From: Acetobacteraceae bacterium
GTDB lineage: Bacteria; Pseudomonadota; Alphaproteobacteria; Acetobacterales; Acetobacteraceae
Assembly: GCA_030039695.1 (NCBI GenBank)
Contig: JASHVB010000495.1
Coordinates: 1 to 21,523, forward strand
Length of the DNA stretch: 21,523 nt
Direction: 5' to 3'
Every line of letters starts with the position of its first letter. Position 1 is the first letter of the stretch. The notes beneath the pieces were generated by a model that was not told the DNA's origin, did no database searches, and was given only the letters and a program-made list of their open reading frames with translations. Below, one piece after another: positions 1 through 7,540 of the stretch. A program made the translations under genes and the position numbers.

Positions 1-198
1 GGGTTCAGCGGCCATGACGATCAGGAACGTCACCAGCAACAGCAGTGACGCCGTGCGGTATTGGAACAAACTCATTGCGGTCAGCAATTGGAACCCCAGA
101 CCGCCGGCACCGACGAAGCCCAGCACCAGGGACGAGCGGATGTTCTCGTCCAACCGGCACAGCGCGGTGCCCAGCCGCGATGGCAACACGCTCGGCAC
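1..198 (-). pseudogene. phnE: phnE-like ABC permease, 3' fragment (cut by window edge)
   Basis: An open minus-strand frame (codons ending at multiples of three) gives about 66 residues that look like the C-terminal part of a phosphonate-type ABC transporter inner-membrane permease. The stretch LGFVGAGGLGFQLL matches the conserved region of PhnE permeases that contacts the ATPase, and it is followed by a hydrophobic segment rich in Leu and Val. The 3' end continues beyond position 1. Upstream of about position 198 the frame stays open, but the residues (Arg/Ala/Ser-rich) no longer resemble a permease: the usual membrane segments and the loop before the LP motif are absent. I infer a 5'-truncated gene rather than an intact one, and no start codon with a ribosome binding site was found. 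A sequencing error or a very divergent N-terminus is the alternative. Confidence 0.6.
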
Positions 199-265
199 TA
201 CAACACAACCGCGAGACGATGCGGCGGCGTCATGAGGCGCCGTTCCTCTCGCAGAGGAGTTGCCA

Positions 266-313
266 ATGACTGCACTTCGCCGCCGTATGATCGAGGATAT
301 GCGGATCCCATAA
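266..313 (+). pseudogene. N-terminal stub of a tyrosine integrase
   Basis: An ATG preceded by a good ribosome binding site (AGAGGAG, about 253-259) opens a 15-codon frame reading MTALRRRMIEDMRIP and then TAA. This is the characteristic first line of a family of transposon-associated tyrosine recombinases (N-terminal SAM-like, core-binding domain), which normally continue for about 300 residues. None of the three frames continues the domain after the stop, so only the start of the gene remains. The next 220 bases up to position 540 show no further recognisable coding content; a 34-codon frame at 348-449 has no ribosome binding site and no family I know. The assignment rests on a very short match. 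Confidence 0.45.
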
Positions 314-540
314 TCTAGAGATCATCCCGTTGTCCCCGCTCAGGCACATGATCGCCCTGTCCTATGAGTCGAACCTCTCGCCGCGCCTCAAGCCCCTGCA
401 ATACGCCTTCTGCTCAAACGGTCGACCTAAGCACGATGCTGCAGACAATTGACGCGCATGCGCGAACGTAGAATCATTGCTCGCTTACGACCCGTTGAGA
501 TCCATGTGGACTGATTCTGAGGCGGTTGGGAGCTTGAGTA

Positions 541-1389
541 TTGCGAGTTCATGTAATTGAGGCCATTTCCAAACCAGGCTGCTCAGGTCGTGAGAATGAG
601 GACCGATTCGGTTGGGACAGCTCGGCCGCCTTCGTGATCGATGGCGCGACCCCGCTGGGACCGCCACTGCTTGCTCCACCACACAGCGATGCCGCGTGGT
701 TGGCTGAGTTCGCCAGGCGATTTTTCCTGGATGCGCTGCCATCGGGATCGCCGAGCCAAGATATTGTCCGATCTCTGAATACCGCGGCACGAGCGTATTT
801 TCGCTCGCAAGTTCAGGTTGAGATAGAGCCGTACCAATATCCCGTAGCGGCTTTCCAAGCTTTGAGGATACTTGAGGATAATATAGAGACAATGGGGTTA
901 GCGGATTGCTCATTATTTATCAGAGATGCCTTGGGTCATTCTATGCGGTGGACTGGCACGCCATCGCGGAGCTCGGTTAAGCAGCAGGACGCCAACAGGA
1001 CTGGTGTTTTACAGACTTCAGTGGGGGCGCTACACGACGAAAGAGTCCTCGCTGAGCTTCGAAAATACCGCGCCACTTATAATACCGGAAACGGACCGTG
1101 GACGCTGGGCCTGGAGCCGGCCGCGGCAGATCATGTTGCCATGAATAGTGTCGCAGTTCGGCTGCCCGCGGTTGCCATACTGTGCACCGACGGTTTCGCC
1201 GCGGCAGTCGACTGTTACCAGCTTTATACAATTGAGACCATGTTTGCAGCGACCGAAAAAGGTGGCCTTGGTTTACCGCTACGTGAGCTACGGCGTACAG
1301 AGCGAGATCTTGATCCGGATGGTTGTCGTTTTCCTCGATTTAAGCGAAGTGACGATGCCACAGCAATACTACTCGCGATACAAGATTGA
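541..1389 (+). CDS. PP2C-like serine/threonine phosphatase
   Basis: The 282-residue product is a single cytoplasmic PP2C-type (PPM, Mg/Mn-dependent) phosphatase domain, expected to remove phosphate from Ser/Thr. Visible motifs are R-x-NEDR at residues 17-22, VIDGA at 32-36, ADCS at 121-124, CTDGF at 215-219 and SDDA at 270-273, so all the acidic metal-binding positions are kept. The start is a TTG at 541, with GGGAG about 8 bases upstream. There is no ATG earlier in frame, and the motif spacing fits a start here. No kinase or forkhead-domain partner lies beside it. Part of the gene is unusually AT-rich (positions 841-900 are 45% GC, against 72% at 2161-2220 in pyk). Mobile-element debris on both sides supports acquisition by transfer. 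The substrate is unknown. Confidence 0.8.
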   Translation: MRVHVIEAISKPGCSGRENEDRFGWDSSAAFVIDGATPLGPPLLAPPHSDAAWLAEFARRFFLDALPSGSPSQDIVRSLNTAARAYFRSQVQVEIEPYQYPVAAFQALRILEDNIETMGLADCSLFIRDALGHSMRWTGTPSRSSVKQQDANRTGVLQTSVGALHDERVLAELRKYRATYNTGNGPWTLGLEPAAADHVAMNSVAVRLPAVAILCTDGFAAAVDCYQLYTIETMFAATEKGGLGLPLRELRRTERDLDPDGCRFPRFKRSDDATAILLAIQD

Positions 1390-2054
1390 TAAGAAAGGCT
1401 CGCCCATCTGTCGCGCTGACCCTAAATCAGCACGTCGCAAATAAGGGTCAATTTTCATGTCCATTGCATAATGGCATTCAGCGTCGCCGCCAACGAGTTC
1501 GTGGCCCCACTCGAGTCCAGAAGCTAACCTTCGCGGTCAAGCCTTTGATGGGCCATCAGAAGCAGTTTGTCGCGCATAAGGGTCACAACGCCGCCCGATG
1601 TGTTGCAGAATAAGGGTCATCTGCGCCAATTTTCCGCCCACCGGGAATCGTGGTTTTCCTCAAATCCGTGTTGCACAATTAGGGTCAGCACGACAGCCGA
1701 ATGGGTCGCCAATGGCGGGAGAAATTGTGCCGCGCGCTTCCTGACCTCGAGGCAACGTTCAGGCGCGGCTCTGCGGCGGCGACGACACCGCGCCGCGGTC
1801 ACGTCGGCTTTGGTCGCCCGTTGGCCGATATTGTGCGGGCCCAAACGACAAATCGGCATGCAGAACGTTGTGACTTCGCGGCGCGCGCGACTGATGTGCC
1901 GCCGGAGGTTCTTGCCCGTCGGCCGGTTACGATAATTTCCAATTTGATGTTAGTGGCTCGTCACGACAGTTCGCACTTGGCCGCAACCCACACCTCCTCT
2001 CGCGCCCCGTGCCGCGGGTCGGAGCGACGCTCTCAACAGGCCTTCAAGCCTTCA
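1390..2054. other. gene-free stretch with IS-end-like repeats, otherwise featureless
   Basis: Between the phosphatase gene and pyruvate kinase there is no open frame that looks like a protein. The left half (1417-1687) holds four related copies of a 19-bp motif plus one partial inverted copy, described separately. The right half (1690-2054) is GC-rich, and its open frames translate to Arg/Ala-rich shadow sequence. I see no transposase fragment in it. Confidence 0.6.
1417..1687. mobile_element. probable decayed IS21-type end with repeated binding motifs
   Basis: A motif close to TGTTGCAGAATAAGGGTCA occurs at 1434-1450 (GTCGCAAATAAGGGTCA), 1568-1585 (TGTCGCGCATAAGGGTCA), 1601-1619 (TGTTGCAGAATAAGGGTCA) and 1669-1687 (TGTTGCACAATTAGGGTCA). 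A reverse-oriented partial copy, TGACCCTAAAT, lies at 1417-1427, and a weaker TTGCATAATGGCATT at about 1465-1479. Multiple irregularly spaced short repeats at an element end are typical of IS21-family elements, where they are thought to bind the transposase. No istA or istB remnant is visible, so the family assignment is an inference from the motif pattern alone. Alternatives are a regulatory array or another non-coding repeat. Confidence 0.45.
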
Positions 2055-3488
2055 CTACTTCACCCCTACCACGCGCAACGCGTTTGTCGTGCCCGAATGT
2101 CCGAACGGAACGCCAGCAGTCACCACGATCTCGTCGCCATGCTGGGCGAACCCCTCCGTGCGTGCCACATGCGTCGCACGCGTCACCGCCTCGCCCATCG
2201 AGTGCACGTCCGGCACCACCACCGCATGGACGCCCCAGACCAACGCCATCCGGCGCGCGGTCTCCATGTGCGGCGTCAGGCCAATGATCGGCGCATCCGG
2301 CCGCTCGCGACCGACACGCAGTGCGGTCGCGCCGGAGGCAGTGAACGCGACGATCGCCTTCACATCGATCGTGTGTCCGACCTGCCGCGCCGCCGCCGCG
2401 ATTGCATCCGCCGACGAGCGCTCCGGCTCCGGCCGCGACGCCTCGATCATTGATCGGCACAGCGCATCCTGTTCCACTCGTGCGACGATGCGGTCCATCA
2501 TGTTGACCGCCTCGTAGGGGTACTGGCCTGCCGCGGTCTCCGCCGACAGCATTACGGCGTCGGCACCATCGAACACCGCTGTCGCCACGTCCGAGGCTTC
2601 CGCGCGGGTGGGGGCGGGGGCGATGATCATGCTCTCCAGCATTTGCGTCGCGACTACGACCGGCTTGCCGAGTTGGCGTGACAGCCGGACGATGCGCTTC
2701 TGCGCCAGCGGCACTTCCTCGGGGGGCAGTTCGACGCCCAGGTCGCCACGTGCCACCATCACCGCGTCGGCTTCCCTCAGGATCTCGTCCAGATTCTCCA
2801 ACGCCTGCGGTTTTTCCAGCTTCACCATGATCCAGGCGCGCCCACCGACGAGTCGCTTGGCTTCCGCCACGTCCTCGGCCCGCTGTACGAACGACAGGCC
2901 GATGTAGTTGGCGCCGTGCTGCACCGCGAATTCCAGGTCTTCGCGGTCCTTCTCCGTCAGCGCCGGGATGGGAAGGACCACGTCCGGTACGTTCACGCCC
3001 TTACGATCGGACAGTGGTCCACCGACGACGACTTCCGTCTCCAGCGCATCGCGCCGCTTGTGCGCGACACGTAGCCGCAGCTTGCCGTCGTCCAACAGAA
3101 GCGTGCACCCGATCGACGCTGCTTCGATGATCTCGGGATGCGGCAGATTGACACGCGTCGCGTTGCCTGGCGTCGCGTTCAGGTCGAGCTGAAACGGGTG
3201 GCCAGTCTGCAGATGGACGCGCCCACCAGAGAACGTACCCACGCGTAGCTTCGGCCCCTGCACGTCGGCGAGAATCCCGATCGGTCGTTCGAACCGCTCT
3301 TCCAGACCGCGGATCATGGCGAACCGGGCGGCGTGCTCATCGTGCGTGCCGTGCGAGAAGTTCAGCCGGAATACATCGGCGCCGGCCTGAAACAGGCGCG
3401 TCAGTACCTCGGGTGAGGAACTGGCGGGGCCGAGGGTAGCGATGATCTTAGTACGACGACGGCGGCGTAGTTTCGGGCGGGTGGCCAT
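2055..3488 (-). CDS. pyk: pyruvate kinase
   Basis: This 477-residue cytoplasmic enzyme transfers phosphate from phosphoenolpyruvate to ADP, giving pyruvate and ATP, the last step of glycolysis. The A domain begins with TKIIATLGPAS at 13-23 and RLNFSHG at 41-47 (R41, N43, S45 near the phosphate and K+ sites). The B lid domain follows DVQGPK at 75-80. The active-site signature IMVKLEKPQALEN at 220-232 carries catalytic K223, followed by ARGDLG at 246-251. The substrate-binding stretch ATQMLESM and the helix ending MLSAETA are intact, and a C-terminal regulatory domain is present. Length is normal. The ATG at 3488 is preceded by GCGAGGAC at a usable distance. Glycerate 2-kinase lies upstream on the same strand, so together they can take glycerate to pyruvate through enolase; the same pairing occurs in tartrate-use clusters (ttuD, ttuE). 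Confidence 0.97.
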   Translation of the reverse strand: MATRPKLRRRRRTKIIATLGPASSSPEVLTRLFQAGADVFRLNFSHGTHDEHAARFAMIRGLEERFERPIGILADVQGPKLRVGTFSGGRVHLQTGHPFQLDLNATPGNATRVNLPHPEIIEAASIGCTLLLDDGKLRLRVAHKRRDALETEVVVGGPLSDRKGVNVPDVVLPIPALTEKDREDLEFAVQHGANYIGLSFVQRAEDVAEAKRLVGGRAWIMVKLEKPQALENLDEILREADAVMVARGDLGVELPPEEVPLAQKRIVRLSRQLGKPVVVATQMLESMIIAPAPTRAEASDVATAVFDGADAVMLSAETAAGQYPYEAVNMMDRIVARVEQDALCRSMIEASRPEPERSSADAIAAAARQVGHTIDVKAIVAFTASGATALRVGRERPDAPIIGLTPHMETARRMALVWGVHAVVVPDVHSMGEAVTRATHVARTEGFAQHGDEIVVTAGVPFGHSGTTNALRVVGVK

Positions 3489-3579
3489 ACAGCAGTCCTC
3501 GCTGCGGCGGGTCAGTGGCTGTCATAGTCCGAGCTTTCCTGGGCAGCGTCTATGTGTGTGCCCTGTGACAGGTTGGATT

Positions 3580-3740
3580 CAACGCAATCTTCTCGAAGAA
3601 ACGCCGAGGTCACGGGGAAGCATTTGATGTTCACCGCGGAACGCGACACCGGCGCATGGCTTTTCCCCGATAGCGCGAACCGTTTGGCTGAATGAGTTGC
3701 TGTTGCGTGACCTCGGCGTTCCTTCGAGAACATTGTGTTG
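3580..3740. repeat. 161-bp inverted-repeat element with 35-bp arms
   Basis: Positions 3580-3614 and 3706-3740 are inverted copies of one another, identical at 32 of 35 positions, separated by 91 bases. A second, shorter inverted pair lies inside the spacer (GGGGAAGC at 3614-3621 against GCTTTTCCCC at 3659-3668). The structure therefore folds as nested hairpins on either strand. It lies between glycerate kinase and pyruvate kinase, both on the minus strand, within a 317-base gap. No transposase or convincing target-site duplication was seen. It could be a MITE-like element, an attenuator or terminator between the two genes, or the source of a structured RNA. Confidence 0.8.
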
Positions 3741-3805
3741 GAATAAGCCGGCTTTGGCACCCCACAATCCGGCCGGCAGCGTGTTTGTGCTCGCCGGTGT
3801 CGTAC

Positions 3806-5080
3806 TCACACCACGAGGATCGCGCGGAAGTCGTTCACGTTGGTCAGCGTCGGGCCGGTGCGGATCGCGTCGCCCACCAAATCGAACAGGGTGTGGCTGT
3901 CGTGTGCGGCCAGCGCTGCGCGCGGGTCGCGACCCGCCGCGCGCACGCGGGCCAGCGTGTCCGGCGCCACCAATGCGCCTGCCACTTCATCAGTGCCGTC
4001 GATCCCGTCGGTATCCCCCGCCAGCGCCCACACGCCCGGTGTGCCATCCAACGCGACGGCCAGCCCGAGCAGGAACTCGGTGTTGCGACCACCGTGGCCG
4101 ACAGGGCTGTGGCCAAGGGTCACGGTGGTTTCGCCGCCCGAGAGCAGCACCGCCGGCGGTGCAACCGGGACGCCGTGCGTGCGGACGGACCGGGCGATGC
4201 CAGCCATGGCGGTGCCCAGCTCGCGCGCCTCGCCTTCCAGCGCGTCGCCCAGGATCAGCGGAGTGAGGCCAATCCCTCGCGCAATCTCGGCGACCGCACG
4301 CAGCGCGAGCATCGGTGCAGCGATCAGGCGGAATTCGGCGTTCGGCAGCTCGCCCGGCTTCGGCGTCTCGTCTGCGCCTTGCGTCAGCCGAGCGGCGGCG
4401 GCAGGAGGTGCCACGATGCCATAGCGCGCGACGATGCCGCGAGCGTCGGCGAATGTCGTGGGATCTGGGATTGTCGGGCCGGAGCCGATCACCGTCGGAT
4501 CGTCGCCCGGCACGTCGCTGACCGCCAGGGTCAGCACGTGCGCCGGCGCCGCCGCGGCGGCGAGCCGCCCACCCTTGATGCCGGACAAATGCTTGCGCAG
4601 GCAGTTCATCTCCCCGATGCGCGCACCACAGGCCAGCAGGTCACGGTTGACCGCTTGCTTGTCGGCCAGCGTCAGTCCGGCCGCCGGGAGCGCCAGCAGC
4701 GCCGAGGCGCCGCCCGACATCAGCGCCAGCACCAAGTCATCCGGCCCGAGACCCCGCACGCGTTCCAGCAACCGCCGCGCGCCGCGCTCGCTGTTGGCGT
4801 CGGGGACAGGATGCGCCGCCTCAATGACCTCGATCCGGCGCGTGGGCACGGTATGCCCGTACCGCGTGACAACGGTGCCTTCCAGGGAAACGTCCGGCCA
4901 CGCGTCCTCCAGAGCGGCCGCCATTAGCGCAGCAGATTTGCCGCCGCCGACCACCACGCAGCGTCCACGCGGCTTATCCGGCAGATGCGCCGCCAGTACA
5001 CGGCGCGGATCGGCAGCTGCCACTGCAGCGTCGAACATCGCGCGCAACGCCACGCGGGCGCTTGCATCGTCCCAGGCCAT
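3806..5080 (-). CDS. glycerate 2-kinase (GckA/TtuD type, DUF4147-MOFRL)
   Basis: The 424-residue product belongs to the MOFRL glycerate kinase family, which phosphorylates D-glycerate to 2-phosphoglycerate; older annotations of the same family read hydroxypyruvate reductase (TtuD). The N-terminal Rossmann-like domain shows VVGGGKSA (about 43-50) and LALMSGGASALL. The central part carries LRKHLSGIKGGRLA, and VSDVPGDD leads into the phosphate-binding region. The C-terminal MOFRL domain has LLSGGETTVT, GGRNTEF and GDTDGIDGTDE. A longer frame runs further upstream, but ATG 5080 is chosen because the family begins at MAWDDASARVALR and AGAGG stands just before it. The upstream extension is Arg/Pro-rich and overlaps the divergent DUF1244 gene. 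It pairs functionally with the downstream pyruvate kinase. Confidence 0.93.
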   Translation of the reverse strand: MAWDDASARVALRAMFDAAVAAADPRRVLAAHLPDKPRGRCVVVGGGKSAALMAAALEDAWPDVSLEGTVVTRYGHTVPTRRIEVIEAAHPVPDANSERGARRLLERVRGLGPDDLVLALMSGGASALLALPAAGLTLADKQAVNRDLLACGARIGEMNCLRKHLSGIKGGRLAAAAAPAHVLTLAVSDVPGDDPTVIGSGPTIPDPTTFADARGIVARYGIVAPPAAAARLTQGADETPKPGELPNAEFRLIAAPMLALRAVAEIARGIGLTPLILGDALEGEARELGTAMAGIARSVRTHGVPVAPPAVLLSGGETTVTLGHSPVGHGGRNTEFLLGLAVALDGTPGVWALAGDTDGIDGTDEVAGALVAPDTLARVRAAGRDPRAALAAHDSHTLFDLVGDAIRTGPTLTNVNDFRAILVV

Positions 5081-5184
5081 GCTGCCTCTGGCGTTGGTTG
5101 TCCTGCGAGGCCAGATTATGGCGAACCGGCGGTTGGCGCGCCATGTTGCGGTGCGCCGATCAGACCGCGCCGCAGGAGGATTGC

Positions 5185-5496
5185 ATGACCGCACCCACAT
5201 TCGACGACAAGACCCGCACAGAGCTGGAGGCCGCCGCATTCCGCCGCCTGGTGCAGCACCTGCGCGAGCGTACCGACGTGCAGAACATCGACCTGATGAA
5301 CCTGGCCGGCTTCTGCCGGAACTGCCTGTCACGATGGTACCGCGAGGCGGCCGCAGGACAAGGGATCGAGGTGGCCGATCCGGATGCGCGCGAGATCGTC
5401 TACGGCATGCCCTACAAGGAGTGGCAGGCGAAGTACCAGAAGGAGGCGAGCGCAGACCAGAAGGCGGCGTTTGCAAAGGCCAACCCGGGACATTGA
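5185..5496 (+). CDS. DUF1244 family protein
   Basis: This encodes a 103-residue soluble, mostly helical protein of the DUF1244 family, common as single copies in alphaproteobacteria and of unknown function. The recognisable centre is the run containing NIDLMNLAGFCRNCLSRWY (about residues 33-51) followed by REIVYGMPYKEWQAKYQ; two cysteines four residues apart are kept. Length matches the family, which is about 100 residues. The ATG has a strong ribosome binding site, GCAGGAGGA at 5172-5180. It is divergent from glycerate kinase with 104 bases between the starts, so both promoters must lie there. No function is claimed. Confidence 0.9.
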   Translation: MTAPTFDDKTRTELEAAAFRRLVQHLRERTDVQNIDLMNLAGFCRNCLSRWYREAAAGQGIEVADPDAREIVYGMPYKEWQAKYQKEASADQKAAFAKANPGH

Positions 5497-5503
5497 GCAT
5501 GAT

Positions 5504-5538
5504 ACTCACCCTCCCGCAGGCGGGAGGAGACAGTGAGT
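5504..5538 (+). terminator. hairpin just after the DUF1244 gene
   Basis: Seven bases after the stop codon, CCTCCCGC at 5510-5517 pairs perfectly with GCGGGAGG at 5520-5527. An outer pair, ACTCAC (5504-5509) and GTGAGT (5533-5538), extends the stem with a small internal bulge. There is no T-run, so intrinsic termination is uncertain. Similar CCTCCCGC/GCGGGAGG palindromes are common between genes in alphaproteobacteria. Confidence 0.5.
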
Positions 5539-6158
5539 TGGCACATTAGCTCAGCCGTCATGCGGAACGCACCGAGCGTCAGCGGTGGCCAACGGAGCCA
5601 CCGGCCCTAGGGGATCGCCGTCAGCAGCGTCGCAGTGAACGCCGGCGCCACTGCGCTGAACGCGAGGCCGGACGGCGGCACGACGAGGCCGCATCGGCGC
5701 GGCAGATTCAGTGCCAGCACGAAAAGCATGACGTCGGTCCGCCGGACGACGCCAGCACCGCAAGCAATGCGATGTGGAAGCAGCGGATCGCAGACAAGGC
5801 TGGATCGACGAGGACGGCGGCACGCTCGCACTGCTGAACGATGAGGCGTCCGAGCAGTCGGGACAACGCCGCAAAGCACCGCCATGTTCAAAGCCGCCAA
5901 CCTGCCAGCCTCCAGAAAGCTGAGATGGCGCGCGGAGATGTTGCCTCCAGCGCAAGGTCGAGTCGGCCGGTGCGCCGACGGTGCCGTCAGTCGTGCGGCA
6001 TAGCGCCGAAATTAGGTTGTGTTGCAGACATCGCGCGGCGGTAGCGCTCCACGTGATACGTCTTCATGACCTGAGAGGTAATCGACTTTTCGTACGGCTT
6101 CGAGGTTTCTAGCTCGCGGGACCGGCGTATCGCCGCCCACGAGCAGAGGAGCAAGGAC
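5539..6158. other. gap of about 620 bases with no supported gene
   Basis: Open frames here (for example minus 5551-5955 and minus 5607-5900) lack ribosome binding sites and resemble no family I know. One minus frame near 5607-5740 encodes a hydrophobic run (LVVPPSGLAFSAVAPAF) that could be the remains of a membrane protein. A plus frame at about 5790-5860 contains GWIDEDGGTLALLNDEAS with no recognisable context. A 7-bp hairpin lies at 5583-5603. The region looks like decayed coding sequence. Confidence 0.4.
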
Positions 6159-6527
6159 ATGAGTACTGTCAATGAAATCGTGGCCAATTACATTGCGGCG
6201 TGGAACGAGACGGATGGTAGCCGACGCCGCGATCTCATCGCGCGGACCTGGAGCGACGACGGCAGCTATCTCGATTCGCACCGCGACAGTACCGGGCACA
6301 CGGCGATCGACGCGATGATCGCGGCGGTGCAGGAGCGGTTTCCTGGCTATCGCTTCCGTCTATGCAGCGGCATCGAGGCGCACCACGGCCACGTTCGCTT
6401 CAGTTGGAACGCCGGCGGTACCGATACCGCGCCGCTATTCTTCGCCGGCACCGACTTCGTGATGCTAGCGAGCGACGGGCGGTTTCGGGCGGTGACAGGC
6501 TTCACCGACGCCGTGCCGAGCGCATAG
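6159..6527 (+). CDS. NTF2-like (SnoaL-type) domain protein
   Basis: The 122-residue product is a single alpha+beta barrel domain of the NTF2-like superfamily. The helix at the start (VNEIVANYIAAWNETD) is followed by RRDLIARTWSDDGSYLDSH, which forms the usual mouth of the cavity, then IDAMIAAVQERFPGYRF and the strands ending FFAGTDFVMLASDGR and VTGFTD. Such proteins can be isomerases, cyclases, dehydratases or non-enzymatic binding proteins, so no reaction can be named. The ATG has GCAAGGA seven bases upstream. It stands alone, convergent with the downstream sugar isomerase-like gene, and a hairpin lies just after the stop. Confidence 0.8.
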   Translation: MSTVNEIVANYIAAWNETDGSRRRDLIARTWSDDGSYLDSHRDSTGHTAIDAMIAAVQERFPGYRFRLCSGIEAHHGHVRFSWNAGGTDTAPLFFAGTDFVMLASDGRFRAVTGFTDAVPSA

Positions 6528-6531
6528 AAAC

Positions 6532-6560
6532 ACCTCTCCTGCACTTCGCGCGTGAGAGGT
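6532..6560. terminator. hairpin between convergent genes
   Basis: ACCTCTC at 6532-6538 pairs with GAGAGGT at 6554-6560 around a 15-base loop, immediately after the NTF2-like gene. A second small hairpin (CATACG 6590-6595, CGTATG 6603-6608) lies before the end of the isomerase-like gene. Their position between two converging genes fits transcription stops for both strands, but neither has a T-run. Confidence 0.35.
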
Positions 6561-6617
6561 CGCCGTGGACTGGTGGTTGAGGGGCGCAGCATACGGACTC
6601 GGCGTATGGTGTGTGCC

Positions 6618-7448
6618 TCATCCACCGCGGTTTGCTGCTTGCCCGGTAAGTCGTGACCGCCCCGCAAGCATGTCCTCGAGCGTGCCGAAGGCCGCCATGT
6701 AGTGCCCAGCGAACCCTTTTTCCTCCATTCGCCGGAACAAGTCCGGGAAATCGAAGTTGCCCTCGCCAGGCCGCAGATGCTGCTCCACACCGTTGCGGAA
6801 GCAATCTGCCAGCCGCACTTCGCGGACGCGCTCGACCGGCATGGCGTCGATGAATCCGCTGACCCCGTCTGGCACCAGATGCGCATGATTGGCGGTGAAG
6901 GACAGGGCCATTGCAGGCGACGCAATGCGTTCGTAATACCAGCGCCATTCATCCAGCGTGTGCGCGAGGTAGTGCACCTCGGCGTCAGGTGGTTCTTTGT
7001 TCAGATTCTCTAGCAGCAGCAAAGCGCCTTTCGCTTCGGCGTAATCAGCGAGGCGGGCCAGCCGTTCCAGTCCAGCATGCATGCGTTCGGTGGCATCCGA
7101 GGTGAAATGGAAACCGGCATGCACGACGATCCACCCGGCACCCAGCAGCACCGACGCATCGACGTAGGCACGCAGATACGCATCGGCTGCCTCCGACAGC
7201 AGCGGCGCATATTCCGCGACGTTTACCGCCGACGACGTGTGCAGCCCGAGTTGCACGCCGCACCGCGCGCAGGCATCACGCAGGCTCGCCGCGCGCGCGG
7301 CGTCAAAACGAGAGAAAGCATTGTCGCCACTGTCGAGCTGCACATCGATGATACGCACACCGTGATGCGCCGCCCATTCGATCGCAGTTTCCACCCTCAA
7401 CTTGCGGCCGACATCGACACCGATGCGATCGAGCGGGGGCAGGCCCAT
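6618..7448 (-). CDS. TIM-barrel sugar phosphate isomerase/epimerase-like protein
   Basis: The 276-residue product belongs to the xylose isomerase-like TIM-barrel superfamily (AP endonuclease 2 fold), whose members isomerise or epimerise sugars, or cleave DNA at abasic sites. Likely metal and substrate residues follow the family order: H70 (GLHTSS), H110 (VVHAGF), E147 (LLLENL), H188 and H190 (ANHAH), D215 (LADCF), and H224 with E229 (HLRPGEGNFDF). That last motif, with a small closing domain, is typical of the hydroxypyruvate isomerase and sugar-epimerase branch rather than of endonuclease IV. The ATG at 7448 lies 16 bases after AGGAAGG, a rather long spacing. It follows petA on the same strand after 92 bases. 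The substrate cannot be told from sequence. Confidence 0.85.
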   Translation of the reverse strand: MGLPPLDRIGVDVGRKLRVETAIEWAAHHGVRIIDVQLDSGDNAFSRFDAARAASLRDACARCGVQLGLHTSSAVNVAEYAPLLSEAADAYLRAYVDASVLLGAGWIVVHAGFHFTSDATERMHAGLERLARLADYAEAKGALLLLENLNKEPPDAEVHYLAHTLDEWRWYYERIASPAMALSFTANHAHLVPDGVSGFIDAMPVERVREVRLADCFRNGVEQHLRPGEGNFDFPDLFRRMEEKGFAGHYMAAFGTLEDMLAGRSRLTGQAANRGG

Positions 7449-7540
7449 GGGATTGAGGCGTCCCCTTCCTGGCAGTGACAGGGGTAATGCAGCGATCAGG
7501 GATCTAATTGCGCGTTGCGCCGCTCACCCCAGCACGAAGA

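Noticed and set aside
1701..2453. 250-codon plus-strand frame running into pyk
   Set aside because: Most of it is antisense to pyruvate kinase, and the rest is Arg-rich sequence without a family or ribosome binding site.
3692..4927. 411-codon plus-strand frame opposite glycerate kinase
   Set aside because: The product is Arg/Gln/His-rich and mirrors the coding strand of glycerate kinase; it begins inside the inverted repeat.
5081..5509. N-terminal extension of the glycerate kinase frame
   Set aside because: The family begins at ATG 5080; the extension is Arg/Pro-rich and lies opposite the well-supported DUF1244 gene.
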